A stretch of 64,000 bases of DNA from DATAFF01 sp963744915 (lineage in GTDB: Bacteria; Pseudomonadota; Alphaproteobacteria; Rhizobiales; Aestuariivirgaceae). The position numbers and the translations under genes are program-made. Of the stretch, positions 53,640 through 63,961 are shown piece by piece; position 1 is the stretch's first letter; each line of letters opens with the position of its first letter. Location of the stretch: positions 124,001 to 188,000 of the forward strand of contig CAVUUY010000015.1 of the NCBI GenBank assembly GCA_963744915.1, read 5' to 3'. The notes under the pieces were generated by a model, which had not been told where the DNA came from, ran no database searches, and saw only the letters and a program-made list of their open reading frames with translations.

Positions 53640-53978
53640 ATGACCTATGTCGTGACCGACAACTGCATCAAGTGCAAATACATGGACTGCGTCGAGGTCT
53701 GCCCGGTCGACTGCTTCTATGAGGGCGACAACATGCTGGTGATCCACCCCGACGAGTGCATCGACTGCGGTGTCTGCGAGCCGGAATGCCCGATCGATGC
53801 AATCAAGCCGGATACCGAGCCCGGACTTGAGAAATGGCTTGAGGTTAACGCCGAATATGCCGAAGTCTGGCCCAATATAACCCAGAAAAAGCCGCCACCT
53901 GCCGATGCAAAACAGTTTGAAGACCAGCCGGATAAATTTGAGAAATACTTCTCACCCGAGCCTGGTGAGGGGGATTAA
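53640..53978 (+). CDS. fdxA: 7Fe ferredoxin FdxA
   Basis: Predicted 112 aa, standard for this type. Two cluster motifs: CIKCKYMDCVEVCPVD near the N-terminus (3Fe-4S site, with the aspartate-containing turn) and CIDCGVCEPECP (4Fe-4S). A low-potential electron carrier of the cytoplasm. Widely found before carD in Rhizobiales, as here. Confidence 0.97.
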   Translation: MTYVVTDNCIKCKYMDCVEVCPVDCFYEGDNMLVIHPDECIDCGVCEPECPIDAIKPDTEPGLEKWLEVNAEYAEVWPNITQKKPPPADAKQFEDQPDKFEKYFSPEPGEGD

Positions 53979-54139
53979 TCATCCCTGTACCTGCAGTTCC
54001 GGCTTTCTTAACCAAGCCTTGAAGGAGGTTTGCCCGATATGCCTCCTGCGGCGTTCTGTTTCCGGTAAGCCCCTTTAAAAAAGGGTGAATCCGTGTTACA
54101 TTGTTCTGGATGTTGAAAAACCTGTCCGGACAACCGAAG

Positions 54140-54166
54140 CCGAGCCCTTGAGCTCGGATATTTTTT
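54140..54166 (+). terminator. Intrinsic terminator between fdxA and carD
   Basis: CCGAGC (54140-54145), loop CCTTGA, GCTCGG (54152-54157), then ATATTTTTT. A short but GC-rich hairpin with a clear T run. carD must then have its own promoter between this point and 54265 or rely on read-through. Confidence 0.75.
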
Positions 54167-54264
54167 CGCAATTGCAGCTCTTTAGGCAGGACGCGCGGAA
54201 GGATCGCCCTTCGTGGCCGTGGGCCCGAATGGGGTTGCCGGATTTTCAAATTGGAGAAATGAGA

Positions 54265-54831
54265 ATGGCAACTCAGAAGAAGCCTGCAGCAAAGAAGCTG
54301 AAGTTCAAGGCCAATGAATATGTGGTCTACCCGGCCCATGGCGTTGGCAAGATCGTCAGCATCGAAGAGCAGGAAATCGCCGGTCTCAAGCTTGAGCTGT
54401 ATGTCATCGACTTCGACAAGGAGAAGATGCGCCTGCGCGTTCCGACCTCGAAATGCGAATCGGTCGGCATGCGCAAGCTTGCCGACAAGCTGCTGATCGA
54501 GGAGGCTCTGAAGGTTCTGAAGGGCCGGGCCCGCATCAAGCGAACGATGTGGTCGCGGCGCGCCCAGGAATATGAGGCCAAGATCAACTCCGGCGATCTG
54601 ATTGCCGTGGCCGAGGTGGTGCGCGACCTGTTCCGCTCCGAGCGGCAGCCGGAGCAGTCCTATTCCGAGCGGCAGCTTTATGAGGCGGCACTCGATCGCA
54701 TGGCGCGCGAGATTTCGGCTGTGCGCCGCGTCGAGGAGACGACCGCCGTGACCGAGATCGAGAGCGTGCTCGAAAAGTTCTCGCGCCGCGGCGAGAAGAG
54801 CGAGGAGAGCGCTGCGGAGCGGGCTGCCTGA
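54265..54831 (+). CDS. carD: CarD family transcriptional regulator
   Basis: Predicted 188 aa. N-terminal CdnL/TRCF RNA-polymerase-interacting domain (FKANEYVVYPAHGVGKIVSIE, split as YVVYPAHGVGK and LELYVIDF), then a helical domain with conserved MWSRRAQEYEAKINSGD. A lysine-rich start (ATQKKPAAKKLK) is usual in alphaproteobacteria. It stabilises open complexes, including at rRNA promoters. Of two ATGs, 54265 has GGAG at 8 bases spacing; 54259 is too close to it. Confidence 0.96.
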   Translation: MATQKKPAAKKLKFKANEYVVYPAHGVGKIVSIEEQEIAGLKLELYVIDFDKEKMRLRVPTSKCESVGMRKLADKLLIEEALKVLKGRARIKRTMWSRRAQEYEAKINSGDLIAVAEVVRDLFRSERQPEQSYSERQLYEAALDRMAREISAVRRVEETTAVTEIESVLEKFSRRGEKSEESAAERAA

Positions 54832-54893
54832 GACCGGCGACCGCGCCGAGCGCGCTACGGGTCCAGGCGGCGCTGGGGCCGGACTTCGCCGTT

Positions 54894-55316
54894 GTGGAAT
54901 TCGAGGCGAGCACGCGGACATCGAAGAATGCCGCGACCGCTCTCGGGTGCAGCGTCGCGGAAATTGCCAAATCGCTGATTTTCAAGGCTGCCGATGGGCG
55001 ACCCGTTCTGGTCATCGCCTCGGGCGTCAACCGGGTCGACGAGGCGAAGCTGCGGGCGCTGCTCGGTCAGGACATCGGCCGGGCCGATGCGGATTTCGTC
55101 CGTTCGAGCACCGGCTTTGCGATTGGCGGGGTGCCACCGCTCGGACATGCGAGCGAACCGATCGTGCTGATCGACAGCGACCTCATGCAGTTTGCGTCAC
55201 TATGGGCCGCCGCCGGCACGCCGAACGCGGTGTTCAAGCTCACCCCGGCCGATCTCCTGCAGCTGACCGGCGGCCGCGTTGCCGATCTTGCCGCCCCACC
55301 CGCCAAGCCGCTATAA
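54894..55316 (+). CDS. YbaK/EbsC-type aminoacyl-tRNA editing protein
   Basis: Predicted 140 aa from the first standard start (GTG). YbaK fold: STRTSKNAATALGCSVAEIAKSLIFKAADG and the GFAIGGVPPLGH loop that holds the substrate. Such proteins hydrolyse mischarged Cys-tRNA-Pro or Ala-tRNA-Pro. The family's first helix is visible upstream in the same frame (ALRVQAALGPDFAVV), so the true start is earlier. The only candidate is a CTG at 54828, overlapping the carD stop as CTGA and giving 162 aa. Confidence 0.88.
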   Translation: MEFEASTRTSKNAATALGCSVAEIAKSLIFKAADGRPVLVIASGVNRVDEAKLRALLGQDIGRADADFVRSSTGFAIGGVPPLGHASEPIVLIDSDLMQFASLWAAAGTPNAVFKLTPADLLQLTGGRVADLAAPPAKPL

Positions 55317-55345
55317 GCAACAGCGCTTCAGCCGCAAGGCGGGCC

Positions 55346-55422
55346 GGCCCCGTAGCTCAGCAGGATAGAGCACCAGATTCCTAATCTGGGGGTCACACGT
55401 TCGAATCGTGTCGGGGTCACCA
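55346..55422 (+). tRNA. tRNA-Arg (CCT)
   Basis: 77 nt with encoded CCA; acceptor stem GGCCCCG/CGGGGTC, anticodon loop TTCCTAA (CCT) and T-arm GTTCGAATC. It marks the left border of a stretch with different gene content (groESL and stress genes); tRNA-Arg genes are frequent integration sites, though I find no direct repeat of its 3' end within the window. Confidence 0.96.
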
Positions 55423-55519
55423 ATATTTCCGAGATAATACAGCTACTTAAACAGCTGTCACGATTTCCCAGTCAACCTCAAAAAAACTTATACACTGCTC
55501 TACACAATTTCGTCGTCGC

Positions 55520-55528
55520 TTAGCACTC
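55520..55528. promoter_or_regulatory. Solitary CIRCE half site
   Basis: TTAGCACTC is the exact left half of the CIRCE consensus, about 150 bp upstream of the full CIRCE. The expected GAGTGCTAA is not found at 9 bp. It may be a relic or chance. Confidence 0.4.
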
Positions 55529-55668
55529 ACTCTCGAAACCATATTGGATCGTCGAAGGAACGGCGCTGCGGTGTTCTAAAGCATGTTCAGCCTCGCTCCC
55601 CGTGCAGCTCTCAAGCCTCGGTTCAGAGCTGCTCTCGACCCCGTGGCTCATGCTGGCACAATGACGCA

Positions 55669-55695
55669 CTAGCACTCTCAGGGGAAGAGTGCTAA
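55669..55695. promoter_or_regulatory. CIRCE operator for HrcA
   Basis: CTAGCACTC, 9 bp, then GAGTGCTAA. Eight of nine bases of the left half and all of the right half match the CIRCE consensus. It sits 100 bp before groES, so the operon should be repressed by HrcA and released on heat shock. The hrcA gene is not in the window. Confidence 0.93.
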
Positions 55696-55794
55696 AGACG
55701 GCTCCGAGCGTGCACGGGCTTCTCCTAATCGGCGAGTTACGCATGCGCAATTTGGGCCCGTTCCAATCCTCTGCTCAATACCAAGGAGACATCC

Positions 55795-56109
55795 ATGAAG
55801 TTTCGTCCTCTGCACGACCGCGTCGTCGTGCGTCGAGTTGAAGAAGACACCAAGACCAAGGGCGGCATCATCATTCCCGATACCGCCCAGGAAAAGCCCA
55901 TGCAGGGCGAGGTCATTGCCGTTGGCCCGGGCGGTCGTGACGAGAACGGCAAGCTTATTCCGATCGATGTCAAAGTCGGCGAGACGATCTTGTTCGGCAA
56001 GTGGTCGGGCACTGAAGTCAAGATCGACGGTGTCGAATACCTGATCATGAAGGAATCCGACATCATGGGCGTGATCGAAGGAAAGACGGCCAGGAAGGCT
56101 GCCGCCTGA
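55795..56109 (+). CDS. groS: Co-chaperonin GroES
   Basis: Predicted 104 aa. Begins MKFRPLHDRVVVRRVE, has the mobile loop KTKGGIIIPDTAQEKP and ends in a short KTARKAAA extension. Caps the GroEL ring. ATG 55795 follows AAGGAG. groEL begins 51 bp later. Confidence 0.97.
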   Translation: MKFRPLHDRVVVRRVEEDTKTKGGIIIPDTAQEKPMQGEVIAVGPGGRDENGKLIPIDVKVGETILFGKWSGTEVKIDGVEYLIMKESDIMGVIEGKTARKAAA

Positions 56110-56160
56110 TCCCGCTTTACTCCGTCTTGAATTCAACAAACCAACGAAAGGAGCCATTTC

Positions 56161-57803
<1,643 letters not shown>

Positions 57804-57812
57804 GCCATTAAG

Positions 57813-57844
57813 GACAAGGACCACTGATCGGAGTGGTCCTTGTC
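57813..57844 (+). terminator. Strong hairpin after groEL
   Basis: A perfect 13-bp stem GACAAGGACCACT/AGTGGTCCTTGTC with loop GATCGG, 10 bp after the groEL stop. It lacks a T run (ACATAT follows), so termination may be partial. The right arm supplies the first codons of the next gene. Confidence 0.7.
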
Positions 57845-58237
57845 ACATATCTCGCGTTGGTGAGGCAGATTGAGACACAGATTGCGGAACTTCGCACTGC
57901 TTACGGTAAAGCCGTCGCAGCTCTGGACAAGGCAGCTACGGCGAAGGCATCTCGCGATTTTCGCAATTGGGTAGCCCGACGTGCGTCGGCAGAACTGATT
58001 GAACCGCCCAAGAACTCCGATGTGATTCGGTTCGGAATGCAGGTGACGATCGAGCGTCAGAATGGGCGTCGGCAGACATTCCAGATCGTCGGCGAAGACG
58101 AGGCCGATCCAAAACGGGGGCTTCTTTCTTACGTATCCCCTCTTGCACGGTTGCTCATGGGCAAGAGTCAAGGGGACGTGGTGGCGACACCTCAAGGAGA
58201 AGTCGAGATCATGGAGGTTACGACCCACGACCGCTGA
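57833..58237 (+). CDS. GreA/GreB-family transcription elongation factor, N-terminally shortened
   Basis: Predicted 134 aa from GTG 57833. The C-terminal GreA/GreB domain is clear (VIRFGMQVTIER, QIVGEDEADP, LLSYVSPLARLLMGKSQGDVV). Before it is the helical ALDKAATAKASRDFRNWVARRASAELI typical of the alphaproteobacterial Gre-like group. Those relatives have roughly 25 more N-terminal residues; here the frame starts within the right arm of the groEL hairpin and no Shine-Dalgarno sequence is evident. It thus looks like a gene whose 5' end was replaced when it became joined to groESL, or translation relies on read-through from groEL. Confidence 0.75.
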   Translation: MVLVTYLALVRQIETQIAELRTAYGKAVAALDKAATAKASRDFRNWVARRASAELIEPPKNSDVIRFGMQVTIERQNGRRQTFQIVGEDEADPKRGLLSYVSPLARLLMGKSQGDVVATPQGEVEIMEVTTHDR

Positions 58238-58419
58238 ACCGCAGGCCTGGACCTGGTTCGCCACCGACGTGCTTTGCCCATGGGCAATAGGGAGAATATC
58301 ATTATTCATTTGGTTTGCTTTCGATGCTGATCCAGTGAGTCATTTTCGCCTGGATATATGAGAGGGCATTTGCGAAGCAGACTGGCACCTTCTGGTTACG
58401 TGAACTGGTCTACGCCACT

Positions 58420-58620
58420 TTGGGCGCTGTCTTGTTGTGGAGCTTTACGACACTCGCAGTTGCCGCCAAGAACATAATGGCCTCGGTGCCCGATTATCTC
58501 ATGATTGAGACCGCGTTCACGGTTGTGCAGTGGATCATTGTAGGGCCACTTACAGCGCTCGCTTTTCGGCAATCATGGCACCGATACGAGCAGCTTGAGG
58601 TACCGAAAATCATGAGCTGA
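58420..58620 (+). CDS. Small membrane protein of unknown function
   Basis: Predicted 66 aa from TTG 58420. Two hydrophobic segments (about 1-18 and 28-50) and a short polar end QLEVPKIMS. The same frame is open and protein-like back to about 58342 (ERAFAKQTGTFWLRELVYATLG), but with no ATG, GTG or TTG there, so the start is unsure or the gene is damaged at its 5' end. No family recognised. It faces the flavin reductase convergently. Confidence 0.4.
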   Translation: MGAVLLWSFTTLAVAAKNIMASVPDYLMIETAFTVVQWIIVGPLTALAFRQSWHRYEQLEVPKIMS

Positions 58621-58662
58621 AGTCCACGGCAAGCCGCCCCGCAGCTTTCGGTACGGACATCC

Positions 58663-60042
58663 TCAGTCAAACGGTTTAAGATCATTCAGCAGCGTCGGCA
58701 GGTATTCAGCAACTGTCGGATGAATATGCATCGTGCGCGAGATGGCTGTATAGGGCTGCCGGGAGGCCATGACATCGAGAAAGGCGTGTACGACTTCGTC
58801 GCCGCTAATTCCCAGTATGGCAGCACCGAGAATGTGCTTGCTCTTGGCGTCTACGACAACTTTCATGAACCCCTTTGTCTCGCCACGCTCGCGCGCGCGA
58901 CCCACCGAAGTCATCATGCGTTTGGCGGCTAATGCTTTGATCCCCTTCTCCCGCACCTCGCGTTCCGTCATGCCCACACGTCCCAACGGTGGATCAACGA
59001 AAAGGCCGTAGCATGTAATCCGGTCAGATATACGCCGTGGATCGTAGTCGAACAGATTGGCCGCGACGATCTCGAAATCGTTGTAGGAAGTATGGGTAAA
59101 AGCGCCGCGACCATTCACGTCACCAATTGCCCAAACGCCCTCGACATTGGTCCGGCACTGATCATCCACGACAATATAGCCTTTCGCGTCTGTTTCAATG
59201 CCAGCCTCGTCAAGCCCGAGGTCATCGGTGTTGGGTCGACGCCCTACCGCCATCAGGAGATGGGTGCCCCGGATACGAGGTGCACCGGCGAGGCAGTCAA
59301 GCTTCATTGCGATCTGGTTGCCATCCTTCTCGACCGCCAGGCATTTGGCATTGAGCCTTACCTCGATGCCTTCGGACTCAAGAATCTCGCGAACCGTATC
59401 GGAAATGTCTGGATCTTCGCGCGCGATCAGACGATCGGCCATCTCAACCACAGTCACGCGCGCACCGAAACGACGATAGACCTGCGCAAACTCGAGACCG
59501 ATATAGCTGCCACCGACGATCAGGAGATGCTCGGGAAGGAAATCGACCTCCATCATCGAGCTGTTGGTCAAATAGGGGACACTGTCAAGGCCAGGCATTT
59601 CAGGAACGAATGCGCGACCACCTGTATTGATGATGATCTTGTGAGCTGACAGGATTTCGCCATTGACTTTGACGGTCTTGGGCGCGGTGAATCGGGCATG
59701 TCCACGGTTCACGGTTGCATTGGCGAGGCCTTCCATCCAGCGCGTCACGCCGGTGCGGGACTGAGCGACGATTTCATCCTTTCGAGCCTTGACGCGCTTC
59801 ATGTCCACCGAGACTGCCTCGCCGATGTTGACGCCATATTCCTCTGCGCGGCGGGCCATATGCGCGACATAAGCGCTGGCCACCAGAGTCTTGGTCGGTA
59901 TGCAGCCGTTGTTCACGCAAGTCCCGCCGAAGTGCTTGCGCTCTATAACCGCGACACGCAGGCCTTCCTTGGCAAATCGCGCTGCCAAGGAGGGGCCCGA
60001 TTGGCCAGATCCGATGATGATTGCGTCAAAGTGTGCGGGCAT
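58663..60042 (-). CDS. FAD-dependent disulfide oxidoreductase, mercuric-reductase-like
   Basis: Predicted 459 aa. FAD-binding GSGQSG at 11-16, redox pair C42 and C47 in GGTCVNNGCIPTK, NAD(P)-binding GGSYIGLEFAQVYRR, second FAD segment VWAIGDVNGRG, and the dimer-domain HIHPTVAEYLP catalytic dyad. This is a group I flavoprotein disulfide reductase; it lacks the extra C-terminal cysteine pair of MerA, so Hg(II) reduction is unlikely and the substrate is unknown. ATG 60042 has TTGGAG 8 bases upstream. Last gene of a minus-strand run that starts with the SDR gene. Confidence 0.9.
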   Translation of the reverse strand: MPAHFDAIIIGSGQSGPSLAARFAKEGLRVAVIERKHFGGTCVNNGCIPTKTLVASAYVAHMARRAEEYGVNIGEAVSVDMKRVKARKDEIVAQSRTGVTRWMEGLANATVNRGHARFTAPKTVKVNGEILSAHKIIINTGGRAFVPEMPGLDSVPYLTNSSMMEVDFLPEHLLIVGGSYIGLEFAQVYRRFGARVTVVEMADRLIAREDPDISDTVREILESEGIEVRLNAKCLAVEKDGNQIAMKLDCLAGAPRIRGTHLLMAVGRRPNTDDLGLDEAGIETDAKGYIVVDDQCRTNVEGVWAIGDVNGRGAFTHTSYNDFEIVAANLFDYDPRRISDRITCYGLFVDPPLGRVGMTEREVREKGIKALAAKRMMTSVGRARERGETKGFMKVVVDAKSKHILGAAILGISGDEVVHAFLDVMASRQPYTAISRTMHIHPTVAEYLPTLLNDLKPFD

Positions 60043-60509
60043 CGCAAGCTTCTCCAATGCAATTCATATTTGAGCATTGCTGCGGTGTGGCGAACGCACT
60101 CGGGTCGGTACGGAAGGCAAGTGACCGTGCACGCGAACCGGAAGCGTCTCTGAGTGCCAGGGCCAGTCCCTCGATTTCGAGAGCAAGCGTCCAGTTGACA
60201 AATTTTCGCACGAGCACGAGACCCACTAAGCACCCCAAGGCTCATGAATGTCGGTTCAAAAGCGATTGTCTTGACGATGTCAGCAGCGACCAAAACCGCA
60301 AGCCCAAACAGAAGGGATCGACCGATTCGGAGCTTGTAGACGTCATAATGCTGCTCGCCCATGCTTCTCTTCACAAACAAATAGCTCGCCCAGACAATAC
60401 CTGCGACGATGATCACCACCGCGAAGAGATCGATTCCAGTGCCGATAATGCAAATCCAATGGCTGACCATCTGCTCGAGGGCGCCGAGGTTCGGGGCAAT
60501 GAGGTCCAT
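60026..60509 (-). pseudogene. DUF1622 membrane protein, one-base insertion
   Basis: Frame one (from ATG 60509) has a helix near IDLFAVVIIVAGIVWASYLFV, the YKLRIGRSLLFGLAVLVAADIVKTIAFEPT block of DUF1622 and ends useful sequence at SLGVL. The continuation VGLVLVRKFVNWTLALEIEG is in the next frame, so one extra base (an A in CTTAGTGGG, near 60227) separates them. Corrected, the gene encodes about 160 aa with three helices. Starts 2 bases after the patatin stop and overlaps the reductase start by 17 bp. Confidence 0.75.
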
Positions 60510-60511
60510 TC

Positions 60512-61630
60512 TCACGCCTCGACCGGTTCGTGCAGGATGACGCCTTCGAGCGGATCGAACTCGCCTTCCCATGGAGCTCTGGCGATTTCGCGGCGGGTCT
60601 TCTCGTATCCCGCTTCCCAGCGCTTGCGGATGCCTGATGGACTGAAGTCGACATCCTTCCGGTGATCTTCATTGTCGAGCCGCGGCGCCAGCAGGCGGAC
60701 GACATGCATGCGGGTCAGGCAGCCATGAGAGGCGAGCTCGCGCACAGCCTCGTTGTTGCGTTCCGCTTCGGGAAGGCGCTCGACAAGCTGCCGGATCATA
60801 TGACGCAGACCGATGTGTCTGCAGCTGGCGGGAGATGTGAGTTGCAACCCGGCTTGAATATTGGATGTCCTTCTGGCGATTGCAGGATCTGCCAGATCGT
60901 CTCCGGTTCCGGTCCGATCGGATTCCACATATGAACGGCAAAGATCAGAGAGCTCTGGCGTGGATTGTCGTCGAACACCACCTCTGTCGGCGTGTTGGAC
61001 AGGATTCCGCCATCCCAATAGAGCTCACCGTCGATCCGTACGGCCGGAAAGGCAGGCGGCAGCGCGCCGGATGCCAGGATGTGCTTCACCCCGATCTCCA
61101 TGTCGCGACTGTCGAAATATCGCATCTGGCTCGTGCCGACATGGGCGGCGCCGACCGTCAGCCGCGGCCGGCACCGGTTGACCAGGGGAAAATCGACAAG
61201 ATCGAGCAGCGTCTTCTCCAGGGGCGTCGGTCGAGTAGTAGCCCGCATGATCCGTGCCCAGTGGAAAATGCGGTCCGAAGGCTGCAAGTGGATTTGGTTC
61301 GAAGAAGCCGGGAACGCCACCGGTCACAATGCGCAGATAGGACAGTGACTGAGCGGCGCCTGACCATATCGACCAAGGGTCCCAAGGCGACTTGTCGGCC
61401 ATCCGCCGCCAGAATTCCTCAAGTCGGGGGAGACGGTTCTCCGGCTCGTTTCCGGCGATCAGGCTCGCATTGATGGCGCCGATCGAGGTGCCGACGACCC
61501 AATCGGGCTCGATGCCACCTTCATGCAGCGCCTGATAGACGCCGGCCTGATAGGCGCCGAGAGCGCCGCCCCCCTGCAGGACCAGAACGATCTGCCCCGG
61601 GCCCGGTCGCGGCTCGGTCAGCTCGCACAT
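60512..61630 (-). pseudogene. Patatin-like phospholipase (DUF3734 type), three one-base insertions
   Basis: The first frame has the glycine-rich oxyanion loop GGGALGAYQAGV and the nucleophile elbow GTSIG. It continues in a second frame after AGYYST (extra base near 61230) with TPLEKTLLDLVDFPL and the catalytic-aspartate block YWDGGILSNTP; in a third frame after TIWQIL (near 60882) with NRQKDIQYSSRVATH; and in a fourth segment after LQTHR (near 60809) with RHMIRQLVERLP and ...EGEFDPLEGVILHE. Together this is a full DUF3734 patatin of about 370 aa. It is 40 bp after an SDR of the 3-hydroxybutyrate dehydrogenase type, a pair often found together and linked to polyhydroxyalkanoate or lipid turnover. 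Confidence 0.8.
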
Positions 61631-61670
61631 CGCTACTCGATCCGGTCTTCTGTTATTTTCTGGGTCGCGT

Positions 61671-62499
61671 TCATTGTGCGGTCCATCCTCCTTCGACCGG
61701 CAGCGCGGCGCCGGTGATTGATGCTGCGGCTTGAGTGCATAGAAAGACCGACAGCGCGCCAAGCTGTTCGGTGGTCACGAACTGGCGCGTCGGCTGGGCA
61801 TGCAGAAGGACATCGCGGATGACCTGGTCTTCAGTGATGCCGCGGGCCTTGGCGGTTTCGGGGATCTGCTTTTCGACCAGCGGCGTCAGCACATAGCCAG
61901 GGCAGATGGCATTGGCGGTGATGCCGTGCTCGGCAGTCTCGAGCGCGACCGTTTTGGTGAGGCCGAGGAGGCCGTGCTTGGCGGCCACATAGGCGGATTT
62001 GAACGGCGATGCGACCAGGGCATGAGCCGAGGCGATGTTGATGATCCGCCCCCATCGGCGCTCCTTCATTCCCGGGACGACGGCGCGAATGCCGTGGAAT
62101 GCCGAGGACAGGTTGATGGCGATGATCGCATCCCATTTGGCAGGCGGAAACGTCTCGATTGCCTCGACATGCTGGATGCCGGCGTTGTTCACCAGGACAT
62201 CGACGCTGCCCGCGATTTTGCGCGCATCCTCAACCATGGCGCTGATCTCATCGGGCTTGGACATGTCCGCCGGCGAATAGGCCGCCGTCACATGAAACTC
62301 CGACTCCAAGGTCCGGCGTATTCTCTCAATCTCCTCGAGGATCACCGAAACCGTTGAGAATGACGTTCATGCCCGCGGTGGCGAAAGCGCGGGCAATGCC
62401 GAGCCCGATACCGCTTGTCGAGCCCGTGACGATCGCCGTTTTTCCGGCCAGTTCATCCTGTCGGCTGGTGTTGTTCGAATTCAGCGCGGTACCATCCAT
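61671..62499 (-). pseudogene. 3-hydroxybutyrate-dehydrogenase-like SDR, one-base insertion
   Basis: From ATG 62499 (AGGAGG upstream) the first frame has the NAD loop TGSTSGIG and MNVILNGFGD. The second frame continues with EEIERIRRTLESEF, LVNNAGIQHVE, the catalytic SAYVAAKHG and ends GGWTAQ. One extra C near 62340 splits them. Corrected length 275 aa. The NGFGD, NNAGIQ and VLTPLVEKQIP features fit 3-hydroxybutyrate dehydrogenase, the enzyme after PHB depolymerisation. Divergent from the MFS gene. Confidence 0.85.
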
Positions 62500-62725
62500 T
62501 GTCGCCTCCTTGCGGGCTTTCCTCGTGACTTGAAAGCTACTCGCCTGCCTGTCCGACCGGAAATACCGACCGCCTAGGGTTTCCATAGCCTCAGTCTATG
62601 GTCGGTTTCGCCGATCGATAGGCCATGTGCATCGACATCAGAGGCACTGCGTATTTCACCCGGTCCGCCGATTTCTGCACACTGGCCCCAAGGATGATGT
62701 CGCTGCCTTGAAGGGAGTACCGGCC

Positions 62726-63961
62726 ATGGTCGACATACAGTCTATTGCTTCTGAGGGGGTTCTTCCTGCGGCGCCCCGGCAGGTCGCGCTCTGGCGAAGC
62801 GCGGTCATCGGCGTCATCGGCTTTCTGACGCTCGTCGACTTGTTCGCGACCCAGGCGCTGCTTCCGTCCTTGGCCAAGCTCTACGCAGTGCCGCCTTCGG
62901 CAATCGGCTTTGCCGTCAACGCGACGACGATCGGGATGGCCGTATCGTGCCTCGCCGTTGCGCTGGTCAGCCGCCACCTTCCACGCCGGCTTGGCATCTG
63001 GGTCAGCCTGGCACTGTTGGCCATTCCGACCTCTCTCCTCGCCGTTGCGCCGGACCTTTTGACCTTCACGGCGCTGCGGGTTTGCCAGGGCGTCTTCATG
63101 GCCGCCGCCTTTACCTTGACCATGGCTTATCTGGCTGAGCATTGCAGCGCCGAGCAGACGGCGACTGCCTTGGCGGCCTATATCACGGGCGTTGTGGCCA
63201 GCAATCTGGTCGGGCGTCTTGTCGCCGCCTCGATTGCCGATCTGTTCGGTCTGGCGACCAGCTTCTACTTTTTCGCCGCCCTCAACCTGGCCGGTGCTGC
63301 CCTGGTTGTCCTCAATTTGAACCGCATGTCGTTGCTGGGCATGCCGGGGCGGCGGCGCTCGCCGCTGGCGAGCTGGGGAGAGCATTTGTGCAATCCGGCC
63401 CTTCGCGCCACCTTTGGCATCGGCTTTCTGATCCTCTTCGCCTTTATCGGCATCTTCACCTATGTGAACTTCGTTCTGGTGGGCGAGCCGATCTCGATCG
63501 ATCGAATGTCGCTGGGTCTGGTCTATTTCGTGTTCCTGCCGGCGATGTTCACGACGCCCCTGGCGGGTCGGGCGGCTCTTCGCTTTGGTCCACGAAGGGC
63601 GCTGTGGGGCGGGCTCGCCGTGGCGCTGGCTGGATTGCCCTTCATGCTTCTCCCCAGCCTGTCAGGCGTGCTGATCGGCATGGTGCTGGTGGGCGTCGGG
63701 ACATTCTTTGCCCAAGCCATCGGCACGGGCTATGTCGGGCGTGCCGCGAAGAACGATCGCGCCGCCGCGAGCGGCCTCTACCTTGCCTCCTACTATCTCG
63801 GTGGGCTGGCAGGTGCGGCGGTGATCGGACAGCTTTTCGATCGCTATGGCTGGAGCATCAGCGTCGCCGCGATCGGCGGATCCTTGGCGCTGGCGGGGCT
63901 TTTGGCGATGAAATTGAGCACGCCCGAGCTCTCCAGAGCCATATCGACCGTGCTGCGGTGA
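62726..63961 (+). CDS. Major facilitator superfamily transporter (12 TM)
   Basis: Predicted 411 aa with twelve hydrophobic segments. The helix 2-3 loop RHLPRRLGI and AYLAEHCSAEQTATALAAYITG are typical of the DHA1/YnfM-like exporters. Substrate unknown; drug or sugar efflux are both seen in this branch. ATG 62726 has AAGGGAG 8 bases upstream. Frame intact, unlike its neighbours. The last 39 bases of the window after its stop hold nothing I recognise. Confidence 0.88.
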   Translation: MVDIQSIASEGVLPAAPRQVALWRSAVIGVIGFLTLVDLFATQALLPSLAKLYAVPPSAIGFAVNATTIGMAVSCLAVALVSRHLPRRLGIWVSLALLAIPTSLLAVAPDLLTFTALRVCQGVFMAAAFTLTMAYLAEHCSAEQTATALAAYITGVVASNLVGRLVAASIADLFGLATSFYFFAALNLAGAALVVLNLNRMSLLGMPGRRRSPLASWGEHLCNPALRATFGIGFLILFAFIGIFTYVNFVLVGEPISIDRMSLGLVYFVFLPAMFTTPLAGRAALRFGPRRALWGGLAVALAGLPFMLLPSLSGVLIGMVLVGVGTFFAQAIGTGYVGRAAKNDRAAASGLYLASYYLGGLAGAAVIGQLFDRYGWSISVAAIGGSLALAGLLAMKLSTPELSRAISTVLR

